From Loripinus fragilis (lineage: Eukaryota; Mollusca; Bivalvia; Lucinida; Lucinidae): DNA of 64,000 nucleotides. Every line of letters begins with the position of its first letter. The stretch's first letter is position 1. This document shows positions 44,640 through 55,039 of this stretch, piece by piece. The notes beneath the pieces are model-generated. The model ran no database searches. It saw nothing but the letters and a program-made list of their open reading frames with translations, and was not told the origin of the DNA. The stretch lies in assembly GCA_964019695.1 (NCBI GenBank), contig OZ026517.1, positions 58,039,172 through 58,103,171 of the forward strand, given 5' to 3'. A program made the position numbers and the translations under genes.

Positions 44640-45510
44640 ATATGTTATGATCCTCTACATAAGTATTGTCAATTAAGCCCATGGGTCCAAACTAGCTGCG
44701 CCACAGACATCAATATCTCCCATATAATCATACAGTAATGGGTAAAACTTAAAAAATATTCTGAGACCAACAGCTTATATATTTAGTATGTAGCAATATC
44801 TAATTGTCCCCTACATAAATCCTGGTAATCAAGCCCATTGTGTCCAAACTGGCTACGCCCCAGGGATCATAGCTCTCATAGTCTTATAATGGGAAGAAAA
44901 CTAAACATTTTCGCAAAACCTATGAGGCCTACAGCTTATAAGGCCAAACTTGCCGTGTCCAATGGTGTTGATAGCTCCCATAGATATAATGATAAAACGT
45001 TAAAAAATCTCTGAAACCGTTAGGCCCACAGCTTTTATATTTTGCATGTAGTAATGCTTAGTGGTTTTTGTATATAAATTATGCCAATCAAGCCCTTGTC
45101 GTTAAAATGACCACGACCCAGGGATTGAAAGCTGCTGCTAATTGGAAAAGGTACAAAATCTTTTCTTTTCTGAAACCAGGAGGTCTACAGCTTATATATT
45201 TCGTACACAACAATGTCTTATGGTCCCATAAATGAATCCTGCCAACTATGTCTATGAGGTCCAAATAAGTCACGCTCCAGGGGTCATTAGCTTTTACAGA
45301 CTTGTTATGGAGTGATTTTTTAATCGTCTTTAAAACCATGAAGCATAAAGCTCATTTATATCCCATGTAGCAGTGTTTAGTGGTCACTAACATAAATATT
45401 GACAATCTTGTACCATGGTGCCTAAATTGACAATGTCCCTGGGTCATTTGCTTCCATTGACACATTATAAAGAAAATCCTGTGTTTTCTTGAACCTTGAG
45501 GGTATTAGCT
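44640..45510. repeat. Degenerate tandem repeat, ~160-bp units, about five copies
   Basis: Units share 'ctacagcttatatattt', 'gtagcaatatct', 'cctacataaatcctg', 'aatcaagcccat' and 'ccccagggatcat'. Phase markers are at about 44655, 44813, 45048, 45210 and 45371. The minus frame at 45088-45339 is a by-product. Confidence 0.65.
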
Positions 45511-45702
45511 AAGCCTCTTGTTTGTCCTGTTGGTACCTTTTGAGCAACCATATCAATTTTCCTGGTTACATTTTGATATTTTTCAGATGTTTCTATATAC
45601 ATTGAATGTGGTTACAAAAAATGTATGTGGTTTTGATAAGATCCTGTATTTTATTTCATTTGTTTTTGCATGGAACGTTCCAAAAGTGCATTTTCCTTGT
45701 GG

Positions 45703-45872
45703 CAGGCCTCCAGATAAGAGTGCGTAACTGAAAATTATTTTTCTTATTTCTCAACCAAAACATATGTCGTGGGTACTCAAAAGAACCGTCTCGATGAGAC
45801 GGTTCTTTTGAGCACCCAAAACACATGTTAAAGCTGATGGATAAGAAAATAATCGCAATTTTACGCAAATTA
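45703..45872. mobile_element. MITE family F, copy 6
   Basis: Perfect hairpin 'aaaagaaccgtctcgatgag/acggttctttt', with 'ccagataagagtgcgtaact' at one end and 'acatgttaaagctgatgg' on the other side. Confidence 0.78.
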
Positions 45873-46475
45873 TTTTTGCTTAAATGGCCCTATGTTGTGG
45901 TTGGAAACTTCTTGTACATTGAAATTTTTTGCAAGTTTGTAGTTATTCCCTGCTTACAATGAAGTACCTAATATGGTTTTGGTATAATGATATAAAATAA
46001 TTTTATCCACTTATTCAGCTTTTCTGATCTTTTGTCTTTTTTTTGCATAAAATGCTGTTATAAATTCTCTGAAAATTCGAGTTGTTTATGAACATTATGT
46101 GCACTGAACAAGATTTCTAATTGGTCATCTCTACCTATTGGTCATCCTTAATATTTGATTTTCACAAAAGTCATGGAAAATATTTTATTGGAATTTGGTA
46201 TATATTAATCTTAAACTTTGGTAATTTGTTTTCCAAACTAAATATTGGTGCATTGGTTTTGGGAATTGTTTGGTTCGTTGTTGTTTAATTGAAAAAAAAA
46301 ACAGAGATAACTAATTAGAATTTTTGTTCAGTGTATTGTTTAGATATACTAGAGTAAAATAACTAAAGAGGAACGCGAACACAGACTTTACGAACTTTTG
46401 ATGCTCTTGAACGAATCTATATAATGGAACAATATGTCTGCTTCTTTCTTGGTGAACTCCACACAGAATGCAAAT

Positions 46476-46712
46476 GAGCCAGTGCATGATATTTCCAACA
46501 ATAGGGCATTTTGACATGTGTAGACTTGGACGAGCCTCTGCAGCCTCCTTTTAAGCTTTGAAACTCCAAATGGTGTTCAGTCAGTAGCTTAACAATCATA
46601 GAATACTCAAGCGACTAGCAAAGCCTCTGATCAGACTGCGCGTATGCGCAGGCTGATCTGAGGCTTTGCTGGTCTCACATACCACATTGTTGGAAATCTC
46701 ATGCATTGGCTC
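46476..46712 (+). mobile_element. MITE family A, copy 6, TSD AAAT with empty site in the window
   Basis: GAGCCAGTGCATGATAT to 'atctcatgcattggctc', flanked by AAAT (46472-46475 and 46713-46716). The paralogous unit near 48265 reads 'atgcaaacaatatgcatact' with no insertion, fitting a simple 4-bp duplication. Confidence 0.88.
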
Positions 46713-47345
46713 AAATAATATGTAAGCTGTATTATGGTTGGGCACTTCGCATCAGACGATTTAACTTTAATCTTTTGTAGCCCAATTGGATTTCCAATAG
46801 AGTCTTATCCAGTTAATTCAGTATGGTCCATTGCATATATTGAGGGACGCAGTTTATTATATAAAAATATTGTATTTCTTTCTCTGAACGACGATTATGT
46901 CTAGGAGAACAGTGCAGACCCTGGGTCTTCGCTGTTTGTAAAAGCAAAACGTTTAGAGGTTTTCAAGCAAAGGGTTTGAGCAATCTAAAGTTTTCCTAAT
47001 ATATTTTGATATTTTCCAGACGTTATCTATGTACATTGATATTTTCCAGATGGTTTCTAAATATATAACTTGACCTTTTTTAAGGATCACTTTACAGATT
47101 TCCATAGTCTTGATTGCAATGAACCTACTACTTTGGCACTCAATAACTTATGACATGTGTCTTTAATTTCAATGAAATATTTAGCAATAATTGTGATTGC
47201 TTCAAGCTACAGATTTAAATGCAAATCTTATTTTTACAGAAAAGTGCAAATTTTTTAAAGGTGATTATTGCGTCCTAAACTCCTCATATCTGTTACAAAG
47301 GGTTTCAACCATATTAAATGGAAAGGTTGAAGATGTGTTCCTCAA

Positions 47346-47540
47346 ACAGCAGGCCCCCAGATAAGAGTGCGTACTGGAAAAATATTTTTCTTATTTCTAA
47401 ACCAAAACATATGTTGTGGGTACTCAAAAGAACCGTCTCAATGAGACGGTTCTTTTGAGCACACAAAACACATGTTCAAATTGATGGGTAAGGAAATAAA
47501 TGCAATTTTAAGTGCACAAAGTATCCTTATCTGGACCTAT
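47346..47540. mobile_element. MITE family F, copy 7
   Basis: 'ggcccccagataagagtgcg' to 'gcacaaagtatccttatct', with the perfect hairpin 'agaaccgtctcaatgagacg' followed by 'gttcttttgagc'. It is at a different position in the duplicated unit from copy 6, so the two inserted independently. Confidence 0.78.
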
Positions 47541-48395
47541 GCAAGTTGAAACAGTTGACAAACATATTTCATGTTTCTGATCTTTTGAAATAAGGGAAAG
47601 ATAAACTTGAATTTAAAGGTGACATTTCTAAAAAATAATAACATTTAGCATTTTCAGACCCATTGGCATCCATGGAACCGTCTAGTAAGTGATTTGCATG
47701 AAAAGCTGTAGCTCATTGCATTTCAATTACTACTGTAAATTTCGTTGAATTTCAAGAAAACGTCATACGTTATCCAATGCCAAAGGGGTAGGCTTAGTGC
47801 ATTGAACCCTAATAAAAACTTATTAGTGATCTTTTTCAAAGTGTCTAATGTGGTTTCCATAAGATTTGTATTCATATCTTATCAATACTTTATCTTTTTT
47901 TTTTGCATGGAAGCTTATAAAAACGCATTAGGTTGTGGTTGCAACTTCTTGTTCATTGAATATTTTTGCAAGTTTGTAGTTATTCCCTGCATACAATGAA
48001 TGTTATCGGAACAGGGTTTTAGTTAAATGATATGATCATTTTATCCAATTATTTAGCTTTGTGATCTTTTGACTGTTTTGGGGTAAAATGCTGTTATAAA
48101 TTCTCTAAAATTCGAGTTGTTTATGAACAGTGTGTATTGCTTAGAAGTACTTGAGGATATTAACTTAAGAGGAACTTGAAACCCAACTTTATCAAGTTTT
48201 AATGCTCTTGAAAAAATCTATAAAGGAACGAATTGTCTGCTTCTTTCTTGGTTAACTCAACACAAAATGCAAACAATATGCATACTGTATGATAGTTGGA
48301 CACTTGGCATCAGACAATTTACCTTTGACCTTTTGAAGACCAATGGAATTTTCCATTGAGTTTGATACAGTTCATTCAGGGTGGTCTATTGTATA

Positions 48396-49267
48396 CACTG
48401 AAGGACTTTAAAAAACGCAAAAATCGAATTTCATAATATTTACTTACTTTTGATGTCTCCATTTTATTGAGATTCGGCGAAAATGAACGTCAATATGTCA
48501 GCAAAACATGTATTAAATTGTATGTCAAAATAATAAATAATTGTTTGAGCAACACTCTATCAAATAGCAATACCCTATGATTCTAAAGTTGCAATTTGAA
48601 ATTTGTCTAGAAATTGGACACGATTTTAAGTTATAGTGATAAAATATTTTTATTAAAAAATCAGAAATTAATTATCCTTGTAGCCCCACTATTCGTCTGG
48701 CACTGACCGTAGCCCGCCAGAACAGATATCGTCGACGTAAAATTCGTCGATACACAATCAACGTAAGTTGCCTCTTAACGCCGGTCGCCATTTTGCTTGA
48801 CCAAACCTGCGTCGATCTTTAACTGTTCCAGTAGCCTGGTAACGATCTCTGAGGCGCTGCATAGTTGACCGATGGCAATTACAATATCTGGCGACGTCCT
48901 AAACACACACGCCAGCTTTTAACATTCTAACTGCACCAGATCGTTCATGTTCAGACAAACATGGCATGAATAATATAGCTATAAAACTGAAGCTGCTGTG
49001 TTTTTCATACATGTATACTTACTTACAAGCTACATGTGAAATGATAAAATATTTTGATTTATTGATTCGTGGGGACGGCACGTGCAAAACATAGTAAACC
49101 AGCAATGCATAGCTGGTGGTAGCCAGTGTCTTTAAAGCACCGGTATTGGGTATAGATAGAAGCAGAGTGTCGTTACCATCCGTTATTATCTGTTAAAGAA
49201 GGCTAAAAATGTTCTGGATGCAAAAAATAATAATTTTCATTTTTTGCGTTTTTAAAGTCCTTCAGTG
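48396..49267. mobile_element. Family L DNA transposon remnant, copy 2
   Basis: 872 bp from CACTGAAGGACTTTAAAAA to its complement, flanked by TA. The corresponding site in unit 1 (near 46835) reads 'ccattgcatatattgaggga' without the insert. It lacks the 585-bp nested element of copy 1. Confidence 0.83.
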
Positions 49268-49430
49268 TATATTGAGGGACTCATTTGAGGGACTCAGGCT
49301 ATTTTATAAAATATTGTATTTCTTTCTCTGAAGGCTGAGTACGTCTTGGCGAACAATGCATACTGCATTCCACTGGGTCTTCTCTGTTTGCAAAACCAAG
49401 ACTTTAGAGGTTTCCAAACAAAGGGTTAGA

Positions 49431-50190
49431 GTCCATAACTCTGTCACATATTCAATTTTTGTAACATACATATTTTCAACCTCAAAGCGAATCAATATGC
49501 ATATAAAGGTATTCTATCATTATTGAATGGGCTTGAAATCAGAAGTTCACATATTACAAGTAAAAACTTTCACCAAAAAACTTGGTCTATGCTAAGTATA
49601 TATAAAATTGTACTGAACAAGTCATATTTTACACAGAGTGGAATATAGATTTGTGAAAGACGGACGAGCATGAGGGACAGGGTAGGTCATGACAGGGCAG
49701 TACAATGCAGGACTCGACAGACAGACATACATTCAGACCAATTTCGCCTCTTGAGCTCTTAGCCATGGGGTGGACCAAATCACCATCACTTACTTTCTTT
49801 GTATTGACCAATCTAGGGTGTTTTGACTTTTGGAGGTTTCTGTTTCAGACAATGGTTTGGTGTCCACAAATGAATTTGAAAGGATTTCAAATGTATTTGA
49901 TTTAGAATTTCGGACAAATAGAAATCTTCTGAATATTACTGTCGGTTAATTAGATACCATTGGGTATCGTTAGATGACATGATTGTCACAAGTAATATGA
50001 TATTCCAAACTAAAATGTAATGAATTTAACCAAACCCTATATAATATATATGTGCTGATGGATAGACAGTGTCTTATAAAAGGGCTTTAGAGTTCTTTGG
50101 TGTAAACACATATAAATTACATGTGCATAGGGCCAAAACAAGATTTTTTTTATCTTTCCTATTAAAAGCTATACACTACAAACAAACCAT
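49431..50190. other. Unannotated intronic stretch
   Basis: No gene recognised. Overlapping frames on both strands at 49629-49905 have no recognisable domain. Confidence 0.35.
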
Positions 50191-50194
50191 CTAC

Positions 50195-50313
50195 CTTCAG
50201 ATCATTATCTTTATCCATCCATGCCATCAGACAGGAGGCAAACAAGTCACCTGTACCAACGAAAATAGCATCCAGGCGTGGCATTTCTATTCTGTAACAT
50301 TCTTTCTTCCCAT
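50195..50313 (-). CDS. PDXK: PDXK exon with catalytic GTGDLF motif
   Basis: Minus strand: 'tatattctag' then ATGGGAAG; it ends CTGAAG before 'gtagat'. It is 119 nt, phase 1 in, phase 0 out. It encodes GKKECYRIEMPRLDAIFVG, then TGDLFASCLMAWMDKDNDLK. GTGDLF contains the catalytic aspartate and the anion hole of ribokinase-fold kinases; 'R.DA.FVGTGDLFA..L.AW' is diagnostic of pyridoxal kinase. A partial second copy of the exon's 5' boundary lies at 50427-50480. Confidence 0.95.
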
Positions 50314-50339
50314 CTAGAATATAAAGAGAGGAGCTTATA

Positions 50340-51010
50340 TGATTGTCCATATATTAATATTTACATTTCCACTAGAATCTTTTAATGAACTTTCAGATGT
50401 GAGGCATCCTTAAAACCTGCACGATCTGTAACACTCTTTCTTCCCATCTAGAGCATAAAAAGTGGAGCTTACATGATTGATCTTATAATAATATTTACTT
50501 TCCACTGGAATCTTTAAATGAACTTTCAGATGTGAGACCATCTTCAAATCTGCACGAACCAATCAATTTAATCCACGCCCACATATGCACCGTTTGGACA
50601 GACCAACGTCAATGGCATCCACTATCGTTGTTTGTTTATTGACGTTTGCGTGACGTTGAACCCATATCAACATGATGCTAAGCACAGATTTTGCGTTTGT
50701 GCATTTCCAAAACCTCCATTATATCTGATTTAATACAAAATATCCAGAAAACCAGCCAAGTTACGTGAAATTTGAAATTGATACTTGGCAGATAGCATAA
50801 AATTTAAATATAAGTAAATTTAAATATAAGTAATGAATCAATTTTTGGTCTGTTCATGGAATAATGAATACTTCTTGTCTCTTGTAAAGTTACACGAAGC
50901 CCAAAGACCAGCTTCACTTACTTTGCAAGAGATCCCAAGTTCATGATTCCGTGAACAGACCAAAAATCGTATTTATTTCTTGATTGAATTCACTACATAA
51001 ATTGAGGAAA
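50340..51010 (-). mobile_element. MITE family X, copy 1, long foldback element
   Basis: Contains the hairpin 'gtctcttgtaaagttacacg...cactttgcaagagatc' near 50878-50945, 'attgacgtttgcgtgacgtt' and 'aatccacgcccacatatg'. These appear inverted at 52690-53165. The exact ends are uncertain, and the left part includes the duplicated exon boundary. Confidence 0.6.
50427..50480 (-). pseudogene. Decayed partial duplicate of a PDXK exon acceptor
   Basis: On the minus strand 'gctccactttttatgctctag' then ATGGGAAGAAAGAGTGTTAC repeats the acceptor and first ~22 nt of the exon at 50195-50313. It then diverges. There is no donor, so it is not a usable exon as it stands. Confidence 0.65.
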
Positions 51011-51273
51011 TGTAATTATGAGACTTGCACAGCTAGATCCAATGAGCTAAAATAGATGCCAAAATGGACTTCGAATGATATTAATTAACTAGAATTTGGG
51101 AATCCAAAACAGTTCTGATTTCTTGATATAAAAACGTCTTAATAATGCAGTGTTTTGTCAGATATATGTGGATTAGTGTATTTACAAAGGATTTGGATAG
51201 ATTTGGTTATTTTGTCTCATAGACTGATTAGGATCTACACGTGTACATGATTCAAGTGAGGATAAGATATGAG

Positions 51274-51491
51274 TTAGGGTAAAGCCGGGTAAATTCGGAC
51301 ATCAGGTAAATTCGGACACACATTTGCAAACAGTGTAAATCCAGATGAGACGGCTCCTTATGAGCCGTCTCATCAGGATTTTCACTGTTTGCTTAGTTAA
51401 TTTATTTTTTATTCCAATATATGAAATATGAAACAAACAAGGTCGCTGTCCGAATTTAGCTGTCTATCCGAATATACCCGACTTAACCCTA
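51274..51491. mobile_element. MITE family D, copy 1
   Basis: 'ttagggtaaagccgggtaaa' and 'atacccgacttaaccct' are inverted ends, each followed inward by 'ttcggaca' or its complement. Core palindrome 'gatgagacggctccttatga'. Its right end is 11 bp from the PDXK exon 51503-51651. Confidence 0.82.
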
Positions 51492-51502
51492 TGCTGCCTA
51501 AC

Positions 51503-51651
51503 CTTTAATGGTACTAGCTAGCCCAACAAGAACATCATCCTTTCCTAAGTCTGAGCTGCTTAATACAACAGTCTTTGGTCCTCGGTCATGAAGCACCTGC
51601 ATGGCATTGAATGCATCAGATTCATTTTTTATCTTCATGCCTGTTAAAATC
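51503..51651 (-). CDS. PDXK: PDXK exon encoding ILTGMKI...SSSDL
   Basis: Minus strand: 'cttgctacag' then GATTTTAACA; it ends ACCATTAAAG before 'gttagg'. It is 149 nt, phase 2 in, phase 1 out. It encodes ILTGMKIKNESDAFNAMQ, VLHDRGPKTVVLSSSDLG and KDDVLVGLASTIK. In relatives the matching segment is 'LLSGRKI...A...LH..GP.TVVITSSDL', leading to the ATP-binding region. The donor gttagg is a little weak. Confidence 0.93.
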
Positions 51652-51691
51652 CTGTAGCAAGAGAGTTGGTCAGAATCGTATAATAATAATT

Positions 51692-51929
51692 GAGCCACTG
51701 CATGAGATTTCCAACAATGTGGCATGTGCGACCAGCAAAGCCTCAGATCAGCCTGCACATACGCGCAGTCTGATCAGAGCTTATGCTAGTCGCTTGAGTA
51801 TTCTATGATTGTTAAGCTACTGATTGAACATTATTTGGAGTTTCTAAGCTTAAAATGGGGGCTGCAGAGGCTCGTCTGAGTCTACATTTGCCAAAATGAC
51901 ACATTGTTGGAAATTACATGACATGGCTC
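51692..51929 (-). mobile_element. MITE family A, copy 7
   Basis: GAGCCACTGCATGAGATTT to 'gaaattacatgacatggctc'. It begins 40 bp upstream, in transcript direction, of the exon at 51503-51651. The flanks AATT and ATTA are not a clean duplication. Confidence 0.82.
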
Positions 51930-51930
51930 A

Positions 51931-52495
51931 TTATCAGAAGAAGAAGAGAATAAGGGAGCAGAAGAGAAACTCCTGTGTGACAAAATATAAACCCAAACCC
52001 AGTCCGGCTTCAGACTCATTGCCGAGCCTGACTTCAATCTTTTATTGGTGGGTTAATGACTGATGCTTTTGCTTGGCTTCGCCATCCATGACTTAACTAG
52101 CCGTTATGTTGAGCTCTGCTGGCTATGTTCGTAGTCTAATCTATTGCTGTTAGATAAAATGTCCTTTTAAGTCTTGGTTTTGTGATATGGTACTTTGTTC
52201 CTTTTCTAGTTTGGCTATTAGCTTGTTGAGAAAGAGAGGGGTAGTATCTTGACTTATCTTTTAATTCTCCTTGGACCTTGTCGTTTGCCACTGTGCACGT
52301 CTACCTAATCCAATAATGTGTCTGTGCTGTGTGATTGTGTCATTTCCTGGTATATTTACCTGTTTAAACAGATGAAAATATCAGATGAAACTGTACAAAA
52401 ATGTATGTGTTTTTCTTCTAGGTAGATCAAGAGATACTAGCTAAATGTCTTACAATACTATTCACACAGAGATGGCATGGCCTTGTTAAAATGTA
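51931..52495. other. Unannotated intronic stretch
   Basis: No open frame or repeat partner recognised. Confidence 0.35.
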
Positions 52496-53664
52496 TACTA
52501 GGCCAAAAAAGAAACGCCGCATATAAAACATACATTGTATATGGGGGAAGTTTCACCAATCTCTCACAAACGATTTGTCACAGTTTGAGCGCTGATTCTT
52601 GGATTATAAGATCCTGGGGTTGTCCTAGCTATCATTGTCACCTTCACCTGTTTAAACCTACGTTTTTATCGATCTTGACGTCGCGTCATTTAAGAAATGA
52701 ATTCAATTTTTGGAAGGTTTATGGAATCATGAATACTTCGGGTCTCGTGCAAAGTAAGTGAAGCCCGAAGGGCTTCATGTTAACTTTGCAAGAGACCCGA
52801 AGTATTCATGATTCCATGAACATTCCAAAAATGGAATTTATTACTTATATTTACATTCAATATTATCAGTCAGGTATCAATTTTCAATTTTCACCTAACT
52901 TGGCTGGTTTTCCAGATATTTTGAATTAAATCAGACATAACGTAGGGTTTGGAATAGCCAAAGCGCCAAATTTCCGCGCTTAACGTCATGGCGATACGTG
53001 TTCAACGTCACGCAAACGTCAGTAAACAAGCAACGTTATTGGATGGACTTGACGTTAGCCCGCTCAAATGGCGCGTATGTGGGTGTGGCTTACATCGATT
53101 GATTCATGAAGGTATGAACCACATCTCAAATGTAAAGGTTCATTTAAAGACTCGCAGTAGAAATGTAAATATTAGGCGATGACGTCATGAATGCAAACGG
53201 TCTGACATTGCTCCTATTTTTCAAAAACGTTTTTTAAGACGTCCAATCATCCTTGCATGTCATCGAAATTGTTGGGCTATCACTGATGGCGTCACGTTAG
53301 CTGGTAGCATTCTTATCACATTTTCGCGTTCAACATGTGTCCGTTTTGGCATCGTAAATTAGCAATGTGTAACTTTTGATTTTAAATCTTTAAAATGTTT
53401 TCAAACAAATTGGATATTAGACTAGTGATTTCAGTAGTTATTACATGTGTAAATCTAAATAAAATGAACGTGCACGTGAAAAACTTGAAAATAACAAGAC
53501 AGCCAGTACACTTGTTTGGGTTGACTTAGCTCAATAAAACAATGGGAATAATGTGTGGCAGGAATAGTAGCGAAACATAGATATCAAATGAAATTTTGTA
53601 ACTCTTATTTAATGCGCAATATTTTTAATCTTTATATGTGGCGTTTCTTTTTTGGCTTAGTATA
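52496..53664. mobile_element. Tc1/IS630-type transposon remnant with nested family X
   Basis: The ends TACTAGGCCAAAAAAGAAAC and, inverted, TACTAAGCCAAAAAAGAAAC are ~30-bp inverted repeats flanked by TA. Near 53221-53290 a frame reads KRFLRRPIILACHRN, reminiscent of the segment before the first catalytic aspartate in this transposase group. The rest is degraded. A family X element occupies about 52690-53165. Confidence 0.72.
52690..53165 (+). mobile_element. MITE family X, copy 2, nested
   Basis: Strong hairpin at 52725-52822: 'catgaatacttcgggtctcg' and 'agacccgaagtattcatg' around 'gaagcccgaagggcttc'. It is followed by 'aaccagccaagttagg' (as complement) and 'gtgggtgtggcttac'. Inverted relative to copy 1 (50340-51010). 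Confidence 0.7.
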
Positions 53665-53797
53665 TGTGATGCGCTGACATTTTTGTTGGACAACATTTTT
53701 ATTTGATTTGGCACCAAGTTGTATAGACAAGTAGTTGGGACAAGTAGTAGTTGGCACTTATTGTACTCCCCTGGTTGCCAATTTATTCCTGTTTTCA

Positions 53798-55032
53798 GCT
53801 CACCTGAGCCGAAGGCTCAAGGTGAGGTATTGTGATCAGTCTTCGTCCGTCGTCCGTCCGTATGTTACCTTTTTCTTAAAATGACATCTCCTCCTGAACC
53901 ACTGGTCCAAATTTCATATAACTTCACATGAATGTTCACCATAATGCCCTCTTTCAAATTGCACAAATGGTTCTGCACCACTGAACAGGAGGGCCGCCAT
54001 AGCTCCATATAAGAAATCTTTGAAATGACATCTCCTCCTGAACCACTGGCCCAAATTCAAAATAAATTCACAGAATCGTTACTCATTATGTCATTTACCA
54101 AAATTGCACAAATGGTTTTGCTCTGCTGAATAAAAGGGCCGCCAGACCTCCAGATAAGAAATATCTTTAAAAGACATCTCCTGAACCACTGGTCCAAATT
54201 CAAAATAATTTTACAGAATTGTTCCTCTTGATACCCTTTACCAAAATTGCACAATTGGTTCCACTCTACTAAAGAAAAGGGCTGTCAGAGCTCTAGATAA
54301 GAAATATTTTAAAGGATATCTTCTCTTGAACCACTGGCCCAAATTTCATATAACTTCACATGAATGTTCCTCATGATGCCCTCTTTCAAAATTGCATAAA
54401 TGGTTCTGCTCCACTGAACAGCAGGAGCGCAAAAGTTCCAGATGCAAAATCTTTTAAACGACATCTTCCGAACCACTGGCCCAAATTAGAAATAATTTCC
54501 GGAATTGTTCCTCATAAGGTCCTCTACCAAAATTGCACAAATAGTTCTGCTCCGCGAAACAAAAATGCCCCCAGAGCTCCAGATAAGAAATATCTTTAAA
54601 ATACATCTCCTCTTGAACCACTGGTCCAAATTCAAAATAATTTAAAAGAATTGTTCCTCTGGATACCCTCTACCAAATTAGCACAAATGGTTCCACTCAA
54701 CTGAACTAAAGGGCAGCCAGAGCTCGAGATGAGAAATATCTTTAACCGACATCTCCTGATCCACTAGTCAAATTTTATATAATTTCACATGAATATTCCA
54801 CATGATGCTCCCTTTCAAAAATGCATAAATGTCTCTGCTGCACCAAAACGGATGACTGCCAGAGCTCCAGATAAGACATCTTTTAAAGGACATCTTCTAC
54901 TTAACCACTGACCTAAATTCAAAATAGTTTCACAGAATCTTTCCTCATAATGCACTCTACCAAAATTTCACAAATGGTTCCACTTCACTGATCAGTCATT
55001 CTCAGGTTAGCGACCCAGGGCCCAAGGGCCCT
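53798..55032 (-). mobile_element. Tandem-cored element, ~145-bp units, aggtgagct terminus
   Basis: Left end 'cagctcacctgagccgaagg' with 'cgtccgtcgtccgtccg'; right end 'gggcccaagggccctcttgt'. About eight units repeat 'gacatctcctcctgaaccac', 'ggtccaaatt', 'aaaattgcacaaatggttc' and 'agagctccagataagaaat', with markers near 53883, 54028, 54172, 54320, 54460, 54603, 54751 and 54890. Same terminal design as 42008-43708 in the other orientation. Confidence 0.78.
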
Positions 55033-55039
55033 CTTGTGT

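Larger units (their letters stand above)
45518..46960 (+). repeat. Tandem duplication, unit 1
   Basis: Aligns with 46960-49430 through 'tttgcaagtttgtagttatt', 'aaaatgctgttataaattct', 'ctgcttctttcttgg' and 'cagacgatttaactttaatc'. It carries MITE family A copy 6, which the second unit lacks. Confidence 0.75.
46960..49430 (+). repeat. Tandem duplication, unit 2
   Basis: Second unit of the duplication. It is longer because it contains family F copy 7 and family L copy 2. The frame at 47745-47999 shows no domain. Confidence 0.72.
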
